Below are positions 5,372 to 14,078 of a DNA stretch of 30,785 nt, in pieces. The notes below the pieces were generated by a model. The model searched no databases. It had not been told where the DNA came from and saw only the letters and a program-made list of their open reading frames with translations. The number at the start of each line of letters is the position of its first letter. Within the stretch, counting starts at the first letter, position 1. The stretch comes from a virus. Location of the stretch: positions 1 through 30,785 of IMG/VR virus record IMGVR_UViG_3300025711_000255, one strand, 5' to 3'. A program made the position numbers and the translations under genes.

Positions 5372-5914
5372 TTATTCCAGTGCATCGTTGACCGGCTTAA
5401 GCACCCTGCGCTCAAACCACGTCATTTTCTCTTCGCTTTCGCCTGCTGCGTTTCCACCGCCAGCCGTTGCGCCGCCGGTCTGCTTGGTGGCCGTGGTTTT
5501 TCCGCTGGCCCGTGCTTCCCGCTTTTCCTGCACGCTGACGTGCTCGGTGAGCGTGAACGTCACCAGCCAGGCCATTTTGCCTTCCTGCTGCGGGGCATCA
5601 ACGTTGCCGGTAAACGTCGCTTCACGAAAGCTCACGGCGCGCGCGACCTCATGCGCGACGCGGTATTTCTGACGCACTCCGCTGGCATCCGCTGCCGAGG
5701 CCAGCTCAAAAATACGCTTAAGCAATGCGGTATTACTGAAGCCGATTTCGCCCGAAATGCGCAGCTCCTTGCCCTTGACGCCCTGCTCTGCCTTCGTGGT
5801 AGCACTGGTCTGCCCGGACTGGTCTTTGTCCAAAATCTGCATAGATACCGTAACCCGCATATTTTTAAGCGGGATGCCTTCACCGTTAAGCGCCAGCGTC
5901 GGGTTCGAACTCAT
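5372..5914 (-). CDS. Putative baseplate protein of HP1/K139-type phages
   Basis: 180 residues. It begins MSSNPTLALNGEGIPLKNMR and has a beta-rich body up to about residue 130, a low-complexity Thr/Gly/Ala linker (GKTTATKQTGGATAGGGN) and a helical tail (MTWFERRVLKPVNDALE). The stop is 2 bases from the hub-spike start and the ATG lies inside the previous gene, so translation is coupled. Position next to the hub suggests a baseplate or tube-end role comparable to gpU/gpX. That is inferred from order, since I see no diagnostic motif. Confidence 0.7.
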   Translation of the reverse strand: MSSNPTLALNGEGIPLKNMRVTVSMQILDKDQSGQTSATTKAEQGVKGKELRISGEIGFSNTALLKRIFELASAADASGVRQKYRVAHEVARAVSFREATFTGNVDAPQQEGKMAWLVTFTLTEHVSVQEKREARASGKTTATKQTGGATAGGGNAAGESEEKMTWFERRVLKPVNDALE

Positions 5915-6611
5915 GGATCATGCTCCTTATTCCTTCAAGATTGTCCCCGACCAGCATCATGGCCGCCGTATAAACGGCAGAAGGCTGCGGGATGTCCTTT
6001 AGCAGCTGCACCAGGGTATTGGCCAAAGCGCCCTGCCCGGTAAAGACCCATGCCCGCGCACTTTTCCCCTGAAGCTCGCCCAGGCCTGCGGCTATGTCTG
6101 CCAGCATGGCATCACGTTTTTGCCCGAACGCGCTTAACTGCTGCTTTACCTGCTCAAGGCCAACAGCGGCTCCGGCATCATCCTGCGCGCGGCGTATTGC
6201 AGCGGCGGCCAGCGCCGTGCGGCTTGTTGGCACAGAAAGCGGTACGGATGGCGGCATTGCGCTGGAACCTCGCGCGGGGATCTGCATTTTATCCAGCGCC
6301 AGCGTGGCTGATGACATGGCCAGCCGCTTGGCCTGTGTAAACGCCGGCGCCGGAAATACATCAGCCAGCCCGACCAGTGCAGACATAAAGTTTGCGTGCG
6401 TCTGGCCAGACACCATGAAAATAATCACCTCGGCCTGACCGCTCATTCCTGCAAGCTTTGCCGCCAGCCAGCTGATGGCATTTACCGGACTCAGGTATGC
6501 GCCATTTTCTGTCTGCTGGCCAAGCCCGTACACCCACGGATGCGCGGGAATAATGGAACAATCAGCCGCCGCTACGGCGTCGGAAAAAGCCAGCCGGGCC
6601 TCACGCCACAC
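5886..6611 (-). CDS. Conserved tail-region protein of unknown function
   Basis: 242 residues from GTG 6611, which has GGAGG six bases upstream and overlaps the previous stop. The frame extends to ATG 6644 without a comparable site. The product has an N-terminal globular part (WREARLAFSDAVAAAD, HPWVYGLGQQTENGAYL, a hydrophobic QAEVIIFMVSG strand), an Ala-rich helical middle with coiled-coil character (about 140-190), and a C-terminal helical part. Its place between the fibre chaperone and the baseplate protein matches an ORF of similar size in HP1/K139 genomes. It is likely structural or an assembly factor. I recognise no enzyme motif. Confidence 0.7.
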   Translation of the reverse strand: MWREARLAFSDAVAAADCSIIPAHPWVYGLGQQTENGAYLSPVNAISWLAAKLAGMSGQAEVIIFMVSGQTHANFMSALVGLADVFPAPAFTQAKRLAMSSATLALDKMQIPARGSSAMPPSVPLSVPTSRTALAAAAIRRAQDDAGAAVGLEQVKQQLSAFGQKRDAMLADIAAGLGELQGKSARAWVFTGQGALANTLVQLLKDIPQPSAVYTAAMMLVGDNLEGIRSMIHEFEPDAGA

Positions 6612-7059
6612 CTGGCACCTCCGGCCATACGGGCTTACTTGCATCAACGCGGTTCAGCAATACACGATAGGTTTTCCATGCCTGCAACATGGCCATTTCG
6701 GCATCCGTGGCCATTCCCAGATCAACCGCGTCCTGCAGGGGTGCGATAGCTGCCGACGCTTCAGCAAGTCGTTGCTGTTTAATCAACTCTGGTTCATTTA
6801 CTGAATCAGTAATTTGATTGGTAACCCATTTGCGCCCTGACCAGAGATAATCCGGCCCCGGTGAAAGCGTGATTTTTCCGTAATCACCGTTAAGCGCCTT
6901 GAGGTAAATTTCATGGCCTGCGCTGTCACCCGGCATTGCTGTGAAGGGGATAAAATCAGCGCCGTTAATACTTATATCCACATCCACAGAAATACCCGTG
7001 TCTACGCTTCTTGGCTTTTTAACATCAACATTAATTTTTACGTCTGGTACTTCTGTCAT
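6601..7059 (-). CDS. Tail fibre assembly chaperone
   Basis: A tail fibre assembly (Caudo_TAP-like) protein of about 152 residues. The C-terminal half carries the family pattern: helices with AEASAAIAPLQDAVDLGMAT and EMAMLQAWKTYRVLLNRVD, ending in PVWPEVPG. The N-terminal part has GKITLSPGPDYLWSGRKW. Such chaperones fold and trimerise the distal fibre. The start is ATG 7059, overlapping the fibre stop (TGATG); an adjacent ATG at 7062 is possible. It follows the fibre gene directly, as expected for a fibre-chaperone pair, and overlaps the next gene by about 11 bases. Confidence 0.85.
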   Translation of the reverse strand: MTEVPDVKINVDVKKPRSVDTGISVDVDISINGADFIPFTAMPGDSAGHEIYLKALNGDYGKITLSPGPDYLWSGRKWVTNQITDSVNEPELIKQQRLAEASAAIAPLQDAVDLGMATDAEMAMLQAWKTYRVLLNRVDASKPVWPEVPGVA

Positions 7060-8726
7060 CATGCCACCCTCTGCCACAGCGATACGCGGTGCGCATCGTT
7101 AGTTGTTCTCATGGCTCCACAGCATCGCCATGCGCCCGGCAGGCTCCACCCCACGTGACTGCCGTCAGCCGTTGACGGGAAAAGATTTCCTCCCGAAACC
7201 ACCGTGTTGAAATCCACATTTCCGGTGTTGCTCCACGCCATAACGAACGTGCCGATCGTGTTTTCGTTCTGCCCTCTCGGCAGATAGTTACCATCTACCC
7301 AACCGGACGTGACGCGGTTAACCTGCGCGTCATTCGCTTTATTCCATGCGTCGTTTGCCCTGTTTAAGACGTTCTGAATATTCTGACTGATGGCATCCCA
7401 CAGCCATTGTCCATTAGCATTCCATCGGGTTCCCCATATATTGCCGTCCGACGCCATCCATGCGCCTTTGTCGCCAACGCGAAGGTCTCCATTAACCCGG
7501 GTTGGCCCCAGTGAAACCTCTCCGCTATTCGCGTTGACGGTAATTGGCCGCGCGTCATCCCATGAACCATCAGGATCGTTTTCCTTTGTTTTCAGCAGAT
7601 AAAAGTTGCTTCCATCAAAACGAAAAATGAATGACCTTTTAGCCTGCCTAAGCCTCAGCGCATCCACATAGGTTGAAGTCAGCGGCCCGGTCATCGTGTC
7701 GCCATTTTTTGCGACGCGGTTACTGGCATTTTCATTTGCCTGCTGCGCTGCATCCAGCGACTTCTTATCGGCTGTATCAGCTTCCTGCTTGCTGTAAACG
7801 CTCAGCGATTCACGTGATTTCGCTTTATCGTTTAAGTCAGCCAGATTTTTATCCTTGCGCACAAAATCACTGTTCGCCTGCTGATCGCTCAGGCTCCCTT
7901 TAGGACGCAGATCGGTTATTACCCCCGCCGAATCAATGCTGGCCAGCGGGAATACGTAGTGTTTCACCCCGTTCTGCTCATAGCCGGTTAAGTCGTCGGC
8001 AACGGTGACGACACTCTGCACACTCCAGACGCTGGTCAGCGCGCCGCTCCAGCACACGTCCAGCCAGACTTTTACCGGCTTTACGCCCACGGTAATATTC
8101 TGGTTCGCGTCCAGCTGCGCGCGCAGCCCGCCCACGTAACCCGCACCGCGTGTAACGTAATACTGACTGCCAGATTTGCCGACCAGCCAGCCGTCACCAA
8201 AAAACGCGCCGGGGCCGTAGATATCTGTGTTTTCCAGCCGCTGGCGCTCGTCCATTCCCGCCATGCGGGCCGTGAAATCAATCTGCCACGTTTCCGCCGG
8301 TGTGCTGATGCCGGTTTCCTGCTGCGCGCCGCTGTATTCCATCAGGAAAGAGCGGGTAAGCACGTTCCCCTGCTGGCCGTCTTTGGTCTTCAGTTTCTGC
8401 TGCTCTGGTGCGTGCACAATCATGGCCAGCGTGCCGCTGGCTTTGTTCACAAGGCCAATCCAGTTGAATGTGAAATCACCCACGTCAGCACCCAGCACGG
8501 CGGAGTGCACCACCGCATTGTCATTCACCACACCTTTACGGTTCACCGGCTGACGGTGCAAAATCTGCGCCGCCGGGGGAATGCCTTCACTGCGGTCAAT
8601 CGGTGCATTCGGGTCTAATCCCGGCACGTTTGCGAAAATAAATTCATCCAGTAAAACCGGTTCGCCACTTTCAGCCTGGCGTGCTTTCCACTGCTCAAAA
8701 GCCGTGGTGATAACGGTCTGTGACAT
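7059..8726 (-). CDS. Tail fibre protein (receptor-binding)
   Basis: 555 residues. The N-terminal ~160 residues match the baseplate-attachment domain of P2-type tail-collar fibres: an AFEQWKARQA start, DEFIFANVPGLDP, and NDNAVVHSAVLGADVGDFTFN. The middle is repetitive and ends in a helical stretch with AKNGDTMTGPLTST, a motif common in fibre shafts. The C-terminal 150 residues contain GNIWGTRWNANGQWLWDAIS and YLPRGQNENTIGTFVMAWSN and should form the host-binding tip. It lies between tail protein I and its chaperone. Fibre tips recombine often, so host range cannot be read from the sequence. Confidence 0.9.
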   Translation of the reverse strand: MSQTVITTAFEQWKARQAESGEPVLLDEFIFANVPGLDPNAPIDRSEGIPPAAQILHRQPVNRKGVVNDNAVVHSAVLGADVGDFTFNWIGLVNKASGTLAMIVHAPEQQKLKTKDGQQGNVLTRSFLMEYSGAQQETGISTPAETWQIDFTARMAGMDERQRLENTDIYGPGAFFGDGWLVGKSGSQYYVTRGAGYVGGLRAQLDANQNITVGVKPVKVWLDVCWSGALTSVWSVQSVVTVADDLTGYEQNGVKHYVFPLASIDSAGVITDLRPKGSLSDQQANSDFVRKDKNLADLNDKAKSRESLSVYSKQEADTADKKSLDAAQQANENASNRVAKNGDTMTGPLTSTYVDALRLRQAKRSFIFRFDGSNFYLLKTKENDPDGSWDDARPITVNANSGEVSLGPTRVNGDLRVGDKGAWMASDGNIWGTRWNANGQWLWDAISQNIQNVLNRANDAWNKANDAQVNRVTSGWVDGNYLPRGQNENTIGTFVMAWSNTGNVDFNTVVSGGNLFPSTADGSHVGWSLPGAWRCCGAMRTTNDAHRVSLWQRVA

Positions 8727-8728
8727 AA

Positions 8729-9322
8729 CTACTCCTTAATACTCGCGCTAAACGTTGCGCTGCCGGTTTCCGTACTGGCCAGTTGCGCCGGATATACCAC
8801 GTATTCGCCCTGGTCCCATCCGGCCCGGATATGAAAATGCTCTGACGTAATGACTTCATACTGATAGCGGCGGCAGGTTCTGCCGTACTGCCGGATTATC
8901 TGGATCAGCAACTGCGCGTTATCGGCCATCTGGCTGTCAGTCACGCGAACAATAATCACGTCCCAGTCGATGTCTGGCTGGCGCTCCAGCAACTCAACAT
9001 ACCCGATACCCAGCCGCTCAAAGATGCTGATAAACCCCGCCACCGAACCGGCATCCCGTGCGTTAATGAAGGCATAAGCCACCCGCTTGCGGTACAGCGC
9101 CAGCGGTTCACCGTTGAAGCGGGTAATATCGCGGTCATAGGCCAGCAGGTTCAGCAGCGGTTCAGCGCATGTCAGCGGATCGAACTGGCTCACCGGCCAC
9201 GTTACCCAGCCGTAAACCAGCGCCCAGAATTTCCGCGCCGCTTTCAGCAGCTTTTCCGGCTCACCCTTTTTCATCCACGTTGGCAGGCTCAGCCCGGCCA
9301 GCTTTTTCATGAAATCAGTCAT
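8729..9322 (-). CDS. I: Tail protein I (baseplate wedge-tip)
   Basis: 197 residues from ATG 9322; an upstream TTG at 9328 is less likely. It matches the P2 gpI family: LLNLLAYDRDITRFNGEPLA followed by LYRKRVAYAFINARDAG, then an alpha/beta part with ERLGIGYVELLE. In P2, gpI works with gpJ at the baseplate edge where fibres attach. It overlaps the end of J and precedes the fibre gene, the canonical J-I-fibre order. Confidence 0.9.
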   Translation of the reverse strand: MTDFMKKLAGLSLPTWMKKGEPEKLLKAARKFWALVYGWVTWPVSQFDPLTCAEPLLNLLAYDRDITRFNGEPLALYRKRVAYAFINARDAGSVAGFISIFERLGIGYVELLERQPDIDWDVIIVRVTDSQMADNAQLLIQIIRQYGRTCRRYQYEVITSEHFHIRAGWDQGEYVVYPAQLASTETGSATFSASIKE

Positions 9323-10499
9323 GTTCAATGCTCACATTCAGACTCTTCAGGCGCGGCACGCTTAATTCGCTCACAATGTCCGCCAGGGAAAAGGCGATGG
9401 AATCCACCTCCGGGAAGGTTTTATGAATTTCCCGCCCGAGGTTTGAGAACGAAAAGCGCCCGTATGGCCACGTTTTCCTGACGGTGTAATCCGCGTTTTC
9501 CCTGAAGGCACAGCGGATAAGATTTCCGGCGTTTCTCTTCAGCAGCGCCTGATTCTCCTGCGTCATGTTGTCCGGGTCTTTCAGATACAGCACCACGTTC
9601 AGATCGTGCTGCGTTTCCGGCATGCCGAAGCACTGCATATCGTCACCGTGGCCGTGGTGGCCCTGCGTGTTGATGTAGTCATTCACCGCCGTAATAAACG
9701 GCCCGGATGCCACACCCGAATCCAGAAGCAGATACGCGTTTGCCGTTCCCGGCCCGCGCGGTGCGTCATGCAGGAAGAAAATGCGGTCAATGCTCAGCCC
9801 CACTACCCCGGCGATCATTGAGCGGTACACCGCGTCGGTGTGATAGTTGCCGACCAGGTTAAATTGATTGCGGCAGCGCTCGCGCAGCTCGTCGTCACTT
9901 TCTTCATCTGCTCCCGGCACCGTCAGCCAGTCTTCTTCGCTTTCAACGTGCGTGATACCGGACACGGCCACCGGCAGGATGCGGAAATACCCCGGCGCAA
10001 GGTTGTACGCGGCCCCGGCCTGTGTTGCCCTGACCGGCACCAGTGCGCTGCCCACGCCTGACTCAATCGTAAAATCACCCGTCGTGACCAGCTCGTAAAC
10101 CACGCCGTTGATGCGCTCGGTCAGAACCCGCGTGCCTGCCGTCACCACCACCTCAGCACCGGCGCTTTCTTTCCAGAACCGGATCACGCCCTCCGCACGG
10201 CTCGCCGGTTTGGCGGTCACGTTCACCGCCCATGCCAGCAGGCGCAGCAGCTTGCCGCTGGCGGTGGCCACAAACATATTGGCCAGCACGGTGTTCACCA
10301 GCACATCGACCAGCCACAGCACCGGCGCGGTAATAATAGCCGTAACCAGCCGCCAGAATGGCGACATGCGGGATGTGTTGGTGATAAGCCCCTCTTCAGC
10401 TGCAATCGCGGTGAACTTCGCGCGCAGCTCCGCATCCGTCACCGGCATCCCGCTGGCCTTCACCACCTCCGTAAAATCAACCTGCGGCTTTTCCGTCAT
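9315..10499 (-). CDS. J: Baseplate J-like wedge protein
   Basis: 394 residues of the Baseplate_J family. Visible hallmarks are AEGVIRFWKESAGAEVVVTA, GTRVLTERINGVVYELVTTG, VPVRATQAGAAYNLAPG and GADEESDDELRERCRNQF. The C-terminal half holds the structural repeat region with GFMP-like turns. In P2-type baseplates six copies form the wedges that join hub and fibres. Start and stop overlap both neighbours by a few bases, typical of the tightly coupled late operon. Confidence 0.92.
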   Translation of the reverse strand: MTEKPQVDFTEVVKASGMPVTDAELRAKFTAIAAEEGLITNTSRMSPFWRLVTAIITAPVLWLVDVLVNTVLANMFVATASGKLLRLLAWAVNVTAKPASRAEGVIRFWKESAGAEVVVTAGTRVLTERINGVVYELVTTGDFTIESGVGSALVPVRATQAGAAYNLAPGYFRILPVAVSGITHVESEEDWLTVPGADEESDDELRERCRNQFNLVGNYHTDAVYRSMIAGVVGLSIDRIFFLHDAPRGPGTANAYLLLDSGVASGPFITAVNDYINTQGHHGHGDDMQCFGMPETQHDLNVVLYLKDPDNMTQENQALLKRNAGNLIRCAFRENADYTVRKTWPYGRFSFSNLGREIHKTFPEVDSIAFSLADIVSELSVPRLKSLNVSIEHD

Positions 10500-10825
10500 A
10501 TATCCACTCCGTAAGAAATAGCGCCGAACTCATACGTGCTGGCCGTCACCCAGAGGCGGGAAAGCGTTTCCTCGGTCAGCTCAATGGTGCCGGGGATAAT
10601 CCGCTCATCGTCCTCAATCAGCAGCTCAAGACGCGTCAGAATATCGGCGCGCAATGTCGGGCTTCTCTCTGCGATCATTTCGGTCAGCAGGCCGGATTCA
10701 AGAATGGCGTGCGCAATATCCTGCTGAATACTTTTGCGGTTATTACACGTCACGGGTTCATTACCCGTATTTAAAACAAAGTCGCCATTCTCAATAAGCA
10801 GGTCGATATAAAGTAATTCACTCAT
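10496..10825 (-). CDS. Baseplate W-like protein (DUF2590-type)
   Basis: 109 residues from ATG 10825, with GGAG 8 bases upstream and an ATGA overlap with the tape measure stop; codons further upstream lack a better site. The protein starts MSELLYIDLLIENGDFVLNT and contains SIQQDIAHAILESGLLTEMI and a terminal beta strand. Its size, its position before J and the DIAHAI segment fit the gp25/gpW-like wedge proteins of HP1-type phages (DUF2590, from memory). Confidence 0.8.
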   Translation of the reverse strand: MSELLYIDLLIENGDFVLNTGNEPVTCNNRKSIQQDIAHAILESGLLTEMIAERSPTLRADILTRLELLIEDDERIIPGTIELTEETLSRLWVTASTYEFGAISYGVDI

Positions 10826-12795
10826 CCGGCAAGCTCCTGCCACTCGGTTAATTGCTGCGGCGTCATTCCGTTCGCCATATTAATTTCCACCTTATCAATC
10901 CGGCGGCTGTTATCCGTAACGGCGCGGCTGTTGCTGTTGATGGTTTTACTCACGCCGCCGGAATCAATACCTTTAAGCTGTCCGCCGGTAGATAAGTTAT
11001 TTTCCATTACCGGTGGCGTCGGCACGGGTGCGCCCAGCTCGGCAATATCAATGCCGGGAATTTTATTCAGCTTTGAAATAATCCAGTTCAGCGAACTCAG
11101 CGCCGTGGATTTAATGCTGTCCCAAAGGTTTGCAAACAGTTTCATAATCCCGGAAGCCATGCCGCCTAACGTCGCCGTAACGGAAAAACCGGACAGCAGC
11201 GCGACAAAACTATTCCAGCCGTCTTTGATGGACGCCCACGCCTGGCCAAACACCCCAGCCATGTATTCAATCGCCGCCGTCACCACCTGAAAGGCTGCGG
11301 TATCCATTACCGCCGCTTTCACCGCGTCCCAGTGAGAAATCAGCAGGTAGCAACCCGCACCCAGTAGCGCAATCGCGCCGACGATCAGCAGGATGGGCCA
11401 GCTCATAAAGTTAATGGCCGTCCCGGTCAGCATGGCCGCCATGCGTACCGCCAGCAGGACGCCGCGCAGCGTGCGCATGACAGTGGCATATGCCAGCGTG
11501 GCCTTCTGCGCCAGCCACAGCGCCCCGGTGTACAGCTTTGTCACCAGCAGCAGACCGCGCCAGATGGCCGTCAGCCCGACCATCACGAAGCCGCCCACGC
11601 CCATCACGATATTGGCCAGCGCACCGGCTCCGGCAAAACTCAGCACCGCCAGCGCAACATAACCCACCACGCGCGCGATGTTCGGGAACATCTGCATCCA
11701 GCGGGCAAACGTCTGCCCCATATCCGCCAGGCGGTTCAGCAGCGGATACAGCACCGGGATAAGCGTCATCCCGATCACGCGCCGGATGGCCGTCAGGATT
11801 TCAATGAACCTGTCCCACGGCTTTACCATCTTCGCGGCCATTTCCTGCGTGCGCTTAAGCCCGTCGCTCCCGCCCAGCTCGGTAATGTTGCGCTGTAGCG
11901 TGCCGACGTTGCCCCACAGCTGCTTGACCACCGCCGAACTGTCGCCGAACGCGTCATCAAGCGCCTTCTGCGCCTCCACGTTTCCGGCGATGCTGTCGCC
12001 GTATTTGCCCTGGAGTTTGGTCAGGATCTCCGGCATAGACAGCATCTGGCCAGCTGAATTTTTAAAGCTCAGCCCCAGTTTTTTGGCGCCGTCTTCGGCT
12101 CCGGTCAGAAAGCCTTCGTACGCGCCGGACGCCTCTGAACCCAGCGTGCGCTGTAGCTCACCCATCACGGCCAGCTGCTCATTCAGCCCGACGCCGTAGT
12201 TTGTGCCGACGCCGCGCGCGCCTTCCATCAGGTCTTTAACCAGCCCCATTTCCACGCCGAAGCGCTGGCGCATAAACGCCATTTTGTCGGCCAGCTGCTC
12301 GGCAAACTGCACCTTGCCCAGCCTGTCCGCTTCTTCCCTGAAGTTGCCAAACATCTGGCCCAGAAACTCCGCCGACTCCGCCGCCGAACTGCCTACCGCC
12401 GCCGCCATCAGGTTGGCCACCTGCGTGACTTTGGGCAGCTCGGTGCCGGTAAGTCCGCCAATGGCCGCGTTAATGCTGGACGTTGACTGAACGAACTCCA
12501 CCGCGCTTTTGCCGTAGGTCATGGCGAAGGTGTTCGCGTCCTTCTCCACCTGCTTCAGCGCTGAACTGTCAATGCCGCGCGCTGACTGCTCCTGAAGCGC
12601 GTCGTACATTTCGATGGCCGGGCCAAGCGCGCCCTTGATTGCCTGCCCGACGCCCCAGAGCGCCGCACCGCCCACGGCAACGCGCTGGAATGAGGCGCGG
12701 GATTTATCCGCAAACTCCGTCACGCCTGCCTGCGCCTGTCGCAGTGGCCGCGTCACTTTGTCGATCAGCGCTAACGTAAATTCCAGCTGCCTCAT
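10822..12795 (-). CDS. Tail tape measure protein
   Basis: 657 residues. The N-terminus (LEFTLALIDKVTRPLRQAQA) and the following region (DALQEQSARGIDSSALKQ, then GVGLNEQLAVMGELQRTLGS) match the phage TP901-type tape measure core. The middle third has long hydrophobic helices (VGYVALAVLSFAGAGALANI, ILLIVGAIALLGAGCYLL), which fit membrane passage of the ejected tape protein. The C-terminus is a linker plus a short helix. Its length should set tail length. The ATG overlaps the stop of the frameshifted chaperone frame (ATGA), as in other tailed phages. Confidence 0.95.
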   Translation of the reverse strand: MRQLEFTLALIDKVTRPLRQAQAGVTEFADKSRASFQRVAVGGAALWGVGQAIKGALGPAIEMYDALQEQSARGIDSSALKQVEKDANTFAMTYGKSAVEFVQSTSSINAAIGGLTGTELPKVTQVANLMAAAVGSSAAESAEFLGQMFGNFREEADRLGKVQFAEQLADKMAFMRQRFGVEMGLVKDLMEGARGVGTNYGVGLNEQLAVMGELQRTLGSEASGAYEGFLTGAEDGAKKLGLSFKNSAGQMLSMPEILTKLQGKYGDSIAGNVEAQKALDDAFGDSSAVVKQLWGNVGTLQRNITELGGSDGLKRTQEMAAKMVKPWDRFIEILTAIRRVIGMTLIPVLYPLLNRLADMGQTFARWMQMFPNIARVVGYVALAVLSFAGAGALANIVMGVGGFVMVGLTAIWRGLLLVTKLYTGALWLAQKATLAYATVMRTLRGVLLAVRMAAMLTGTAINFMSWPILLIVGAIALLGAGCYLLISHWDAVKAAVMDTAAFQVVTAAIEYMAGVFGQAWASIKDGWNSFVALLSGFSVTATLGGMASGIMKLFANLWDSIKSTALSSLNWIISKLNKIPGIDIAELGAPVPTPPVMENNLSTGGQLKGIDSGGVSKTINSNSRAVTDNSRRIDKVEINMANGMTPQQLTEWQELAG

Positions 12796-13246
12796 TCGCT
12801 TCCCTTAAGTGCCAGCGCGATGCCGTTGGCGACGGCAACGCGCTGGTTTTCCCAGTAACGGTTATCAAGCCACAACGCGGCGGAAAGGCTGTCTAAACTG
12901 TCTTCCTCCCCGGGAAGCCAGCGACGGCGTAAAATTGAATACTGTTCGAGTCCGTTTGAATCGATATTACGAACCCGATCGGTTAGTTTTTTACGGTGAT
13001 TTCCAGTTCCGGCGTATATTCATCCAGAACCTTACCCACAATCTGCAATGCCGCACCGGGGCGCTCCAGCAGCTCTGTCAGCGCTTCCTTTGTTTCCGGC
13101 GTGACGATGCGCACCAGAAAGTTATGCGCCGGGGAAACTTTATTTCCCATCGTGATTTCGTTGATATATTTGTTATACGCGGTGACGTTAGGGGAAAAAG
13201 AAACGTCTTTACCCGCAATTTTCATTTCAATTAATTTTTCACTCAT
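12792..13246 (-). CDS. Tail assembly chaperone, -1 frameshift product (gpE-E' type)
   Basis: The short chaperone (12983-13246) ends GTA AAA AAC TAA. A -1 slip on A AAA AAC (12992-12986) continues into an open frame of 64 more codons (LTDRVRNIDSNGLEQYSIL, then RRRWLPGEEDS and NRYWENQRVAVANGIALAL). That frame stops at 12794-12792, overlapping the tape measure ATG. The result is a fusion of about 151 residues, the counterpart of lambda gpG-T and P2 E+E'. The extension contains no ribosome-binding site and ATG of its own, so it is explained only by frameshifting. Confidence 0.85.
12983..13246 (-). CDS. E: Tail assembly chaperone, short form (gpE-like)
   Basis: 87 residues beginning MSEKLIEMKIAGKDVSFSP, with NKYINEITMGNKVSPAHNFL and a helix TPETKEALTELLERPG. 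It sits directly upstream of the tape measure gene, the usual place of tail chaperones that coat the tape measure during tail assembly. The start overlaps the Rz1-like gene by 8 bases. Most ribosomes should end here; some shift frame to make the longer form. Confidence 0.85.
   Translation of the reverse strand: MSEKLIEMKIAGKDVSFSPNVTAYNKYINEITMGNKVSPAHNFLVRIVTPETKEALTELLERPGAALQIVGKVLDEYTPELEITVKN
12986..12992 (-). promoter_or_regulatory. Programmed -1 ribosomal frameshift site
   Basis: The heptamer A AAA AAC is in the correct phase of the chaperone frame and three bases before its stop. Right after it, AACC-GATCG-GGTT can form a small hairpin that may stimulate slipping. This is the classic X XXY YYZ signal. 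Confidence 0.85.
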
Positions 13247-13532
13247 GGTTCTTTTTCTCTCTTAATATAATTTCATCAACAATAAGATTGTGGCGAGCCG
13301 CACAGGCTGAATAAAGCTCAACCCACGTTGTTAATAATTCCGCTGCTGCTCTGCCGTTGGTTCCCTGTAATCGTGGAAGATTAACCGGGCATTTAGTTTT
13401 TAAATTTTCCTGAAAGGGTACGCTCTGCGTTTTCACTGGCTTCGTTGTACATCCGGAAATAATCGCCAGAAAGACAGTCATTAGTAAAAACGGGCTTATC
13501 CAGTTCAGCGCGCAAACCTGCCGGGATCGCAC
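13239..13532 (-). CDS. Rz1-like: Rz1-like outer-membrane spanin lipoprotein
   Basis: 97 residues starting at GTG 13532, chosen because GGAGGAG lies just upstream. A signal peptide with basic start (RSR) and hydrophobic core (FLLMTVFLAII) ends in the lipobox ISGC, with C28 as the lipidated residue. The mature part is short (CPVNLPRLQG, then a helical LLTTWVELYSACAARHN). Its start is embedded out of frame in the Rz-like gene, the hallmark nested Rz/Rz1 arrangement. It should pair with the inner-membrane partner to fuse membranes at lysis. Confidence 0.85.
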   Translation of the reverse strand: MRSRQVCALNWISPFLLMTVFLAIISGCTTKPVKTQSVPFQENLKTKCPVNLPRLQGTNGRAAAELLTTWVELYSACAARHNLIVDEIILREKKNHE

Positions 13533-13737
13533 CTTTTAACTCCTCCAGTTTTACCTCAAGCGCTCTGGCCGATTCGCTGGCCACACCCTGCAACTCACTG
13601 CGCGCCTTATCGGCGGCCAGCCCGGCGGCACGTTCGGCCACCAGTTCCACGCTGTCGCGCTGCCAGTTCGCGCCCGTCCAGCCTGCCCAGAACGCCAGCG
13701 CCAGACCGGCAATCGCAAACAGAATCTGTCTGCCCAT
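13393..13737 (-). CDS. Rz-like: Rz-like inner-membrane spanin
   Basis: 114 residues with one N-terminal membrane segment (ILFAIAGLALAFWAGW, about residues 5-20) and a periplasmic helical region rich in Ala, Glu and Arg (VELVAERAAGLAADKARSEL to about 75) that suits a coiled coil. It is next to the endolysin and overlaps Rz1 out of frame, which identifies the i-spanin. The C-terminal ~35 residues lie over the Rz1 start. The ATG touches the endolysin stop. Confidence 0.85.
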   Translation of the reverse strand: MGRQILFAIAGLALAFWAGWTGANWQRDSVELVAERAAGLAADKARSELQGVASESARALEVKLEELKGAIPAGLRAELDKPVFTNDCLSGDYFRMYNEASENAERTLSGKFKN

Positions 13738-14078
13738 CAGCGCACCCCGTTATGCTCCAGGCTGAAGTGATTACCGTCCGGGTTCTTTTTAAAGCGCCCG
13801 CCCCAGCTGCCGCCCAGCGATTCCCAGTATTCACCCAGCGCCTGATAATCCTCGGTGCGGGTTTTATACTGGCCGTTAACAAAGAGGTTAAAATCCACCG
13901 CCAGCCGCTGCGTGTGCAGGCTGTTGCTGATGCCGCTGCCCTTCTTTGCATTCAGCGCCGCCTGCTCCGGCGTGCGGTAAGCCTCGCCAAACGTCAGACG
14001 CATGCCGTTGTCCTGCGCGAAGGTGATCAGCTGCGCAATCAGCGCGGTAAAAAGCTGCTGTTTTTCCGATAGCGTCAC
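13737..14078 (-). CDS. Endolysin, M15-family peptidoglycan peptidase
   Basis: 113 residues. The motifs SLHTQRLAVDFNLF (H55, D62) and GNHFSLEH (H104) give the zinc-binding triad of M15 peptidases, which as phage endolysins cut the L-Ala-D-Glu or D-Ala bond of cell-wall peptides. GEAYRTPEQA is the usual preceding segment. HP1 and P2 use muramidase-type lysozymes, so this enzyme type is a replacement within the cassette. There is no signal peptide, so release should depend on the adjacent holin, with which it overlaps by 4 bases. Confidence 0.92.
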   Translation of the reverse strand: MTLSEKQQLFTALIAQLITFAQDNGMRLTFGEAYRTPEQAALNAKKGSGISNSLHTQRLAVDFNLFVNGQYKTRTEDYQALGEYWESLGGSWGGRFKKNPDGNHFSLEHNGVR

